NCBI RefSeq assembly: GCF_051781005.1
Contig: NZ_JBPWOA010000006.1
Coordinates: forward strand, 186,001-250,000
From: Anabaena sp051781005
Lineage (GTDB): Bacteria; Cyanobacteriota; Cyanobacteriia; Cyanobacteriales; Nostocaceae
Length of the DNA stretch: 64,000 bases
Reading direction: 5' to 3'
Made by a program: the position numbers and the translations under genes. Shown piece after piece: positions 62,614 through 64,000 of the stretch. Below the pieces are notes generated by a model. The model worked only from the letters and a program-made list of their open reading frames with translations, was not told where the DNA came from and made no database searches. Every line of letters begins with the position of its first letter. Position 1 is the first letter of the stretch.

Positions 62614-64000
62614 ATGATGCCGTCTCATCTACTTGATTCCCAAGCGATCGCCCTGATCAATGCTAACGATGACAGCCAATCTCTAGTTATAATTGATTCT
62701 GGTCTACAAGACTTTGCGGTTTTGCTATCAGGCGTTAAAGAGGAAATAACAGCGATTCCTACGGAGCGCTTCGCTATCGCTCTTAACCCAGAATTAGACG
62801 GAATTCAGCAAATCACAGAAATTTTAGAACAGTTCCAGAGAATCACCACACTTCATATTGTTTCCCACGGTTCTCCAGGATGTCTATATTTAGGTAATAG
62901 TCAACTCAATTTAGATAACTTCAATAACTACGCTGCAAAACTGCAAACTTGGAAACCAGTATCTATCCTCATTTATGGCTGTAATGTAGCTGCTGGAGAT
63001 GCTGGTGAAGAATTTATCACCAAACTACACCAAACCACAGGCGCAAAAATCGCTGCATCTACTACGCGCACTGGCAACACAGCACTAGGAGGAAACTGGA
63101 AACTAGAAAAAACAACTGACGAAATGACGATTCAGTTAGCTTTTCAGCCAGAGGTAATGGCAAATTATCAAGGTGTACTAGCAGATGGACAACTTGACCC
63201 CAGCTTTGGTGGCGGCGATGGCATCGTTACTACAGATTTTGGCGGTTACGAACAAGCCAGAAGCGTAACAGTCCAGTCAGATGGTCAGCTATTGTTACTA
63301 GCACAGACATCTGGAGGAGATACTCTAATCCGCTACAACCCAGATGGCACAATCGACAATACCTTTGGTTTCGGAACAGGAAGAGTTTACACAGGAACAG
63401 GCTTAGGCAATGCCGTCAGTGTGAAGCTACAGTCAGACGGTAAAATTCTCGTCTTAAGCAATAATTACAACGGTGGCAACCAAGATATGGTGGTGACGCG
63501 CTACAACCCCGATGGTAGCCCAGATAACACCTTTAGTAACTTTGGTAAAGCAACCATAGATTTTGGTGGTTATGAAAATGCTAAGACCTTAATCGTACAA
63601 CCAGATGGCAAAATTCTCGTCGCTGGAGATAGTAACGGTCAAGTCGTCATCACTCGCTATCTCAGCAGTGGAGTAATTGACACTAGCTTCGGTAACGCTG
63701 GTAAACTTAACACTTATTTCCCCAATGGTGACGTTACAAATTATATTGCCCTACAAGCCGATGGCAAAATCGTCGCAGTCAGTAACAGCTACAACTATTC
63801 CAGCGGAAACAATGATATTTATCTAACACGCTTCAACTCAGATGGCACTGTAGATTATAGCTTTGGCAACTACGCACCAGTCATTACCAATTTGGGTGGT
63901 TATGAAAGTAAGGTCAACGTAGCTATACAAGCAGATGGCAAAATTGTCGTTGCTGCTTTGACTGACATGGGTGGTCAAACACAAATTGGGGTAGTTCGCT
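62614..64000 (+). CDS. DUF4347 and delta-60 repeat protein, 5' part
   Basis: An open frame from ATG 62614 (two ATGs in tandem) to the window end, at least 462 residues. The N-terminal ~180 residues match the DUF4347 type: LVIIDSGLQDF, LHIVSHGSPGCLYLGNSQLN, ILIYGCNVAAGDAGEEFITK and the strand that follows; this caspase-like fold has a His and a Cys in the expected order (SHG, YGCN). From about residue 190 there are delta-60 repeats (DPSFGGGDGIVTTDFGGYEQ, then the unit QxDGKILV...RYNPDGTxDxTFG) at ~50-residue spacing. Cyanobacterial proteins with this start are often very large and end in RTX or adhesion domains. No signal peptide, so type I export is possible. Confidence 0.85.
   Translation, partial: MMPSHLLDSQAIALINANDDSQSLVIIDSGLQDFAVLLSGVKEEITAIPTERFAIALNPELDGIQQITEILEQFQRITTLHIVSHGSPGCLYLGNSQLNLDNFNNYAAKLQTWKPVSILIYGCNVAAGDAGEEFITKLHQTTGAKIAASTTRTGNTALGGNWKLEKTTDEMTIQLAFQPEVMANYQGVLADGQLDPSFGGGDGIVTTDFGGYEQARSVTVQSDGQLLLLAQTSGGDTLIRYNPDGTIDNTFGFGTGRVYTGTGLGNAVSVKLQSDGKILVLSNNYNGGNQDMVVTRYNPDGSPDNTFSNFGKATIDFGGYENAKTLIVQPDGKILVAGDSNGQVVITRYLSSGVIDTSFGNAGKLNTYFPNGDVTNYIALQADGKIVAVSNSYNYSSGNNDIYLTRFNSDGTVDYSFGNYAPVITNLGGYESKVNVAIQADGKIVVAALTDMGGQTQIGVVR

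Overview
The window looks like chromosome from a filamentous, probably heterocyst-forming cyanobacterium of the Anabaena/Nostoc type. Four things point there: a complete phycocyanin operon with several cpcG genes; a plant-like sucrose synthase; frequent GCGATCGC (HIP1) octamers (for example 701-708); and heptanucleotide tandem repeats and small palindromes in most intergenic gaps. All assignments come from reading the sequence and recalled family knowledge; no search was run.

Layout. 1-3726: the 3' end of ndhF, then ndhD and a CO2-hydration (Cup/Chp) protein, that is, an NDH-1 CO2-uptake module. 3879-13176: a COP23-type secreted protein, an FG-GAP/RTX calcium-binding protein, and a type I secretion set (parvulin-like PPIase, ABC exporter with cNMP and degenerate C39-like domains, HlyD-type adaptor); the RTX protein is the obvious candidate cargo. 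13579-21184: scattered housekeeping genes (Uma2-like, MTHFR-like, trpS, ruvB, HAD phosphatase, folA, TPR protein, PSRP-3/Ycf65). 21765-24914: a hybrid histidine kinase that starts with an ethylene-receptor-type domain. 25242-32158 (minus strand): an SPFH protein, atpC-atpB, DUF2231, a transposase remnant and a DUF4344 metallopeptidase. 33456-42160: a DUF3536/GH57 protein, a dead tnpB remnant, a Ca2+/H+ exchanger, a peptidoglycan-binding protein and susA. 42735-50031: a 38-residue membrane protein, tRNA-His, a DUF4359 protein, a kinase-GUN4 fusion, an unrecognised 62-aa gene, sirB-cobA, a PatA-like response regulator and an RluD-type synthase. 50678-57210: cpcB-A-C-D-E-F-G1-G2-G4. 57364-62250: a membrane protein, an asparagine-synthase-like protein overlapping a decarboxylase-fold protein that lacks the PLP lysine, and a zinc-ribbon membrane protein. 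62614 to the end: the start of a large DUF4347/delta-60-repeat protein.

How the genes work together. The cpc operon makes phycocyanin (cpcA, cpcB), its rod linkers (C, D), the chromophore lyase for the alpha subunit (E, F) and the rod-core linkers (G). A structured RNA between cpcA and cpcC probably keeps the two subunits far more abundant than the linkers. NDH-1/Cup, ATP synthase beta/epsilon and the Ca2+/H+ exchanger are bioenergetic. sirB-cobA supplies siroheme or cobalamin precursors.

The least ordinary features are: (1) several families of short, terminal-inverted-repeat (MITE-like) elements whose interiors carry other, unrelated repeats; (2) the same GCAGAG-type repeat sitting in frame inside two adjacent, overlapping genes; (3) the decarboxylase-like protein without its PLP lysine next to an Asn-synthase-like protein without the N-terminal Cys; (4) the ethylene-receptor/cyanobacteriochrome-like hybrid kinase with Cys-Tyr in place of the usual Cys-His. 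I found no CRISPR array, prophage or obvious defence island.
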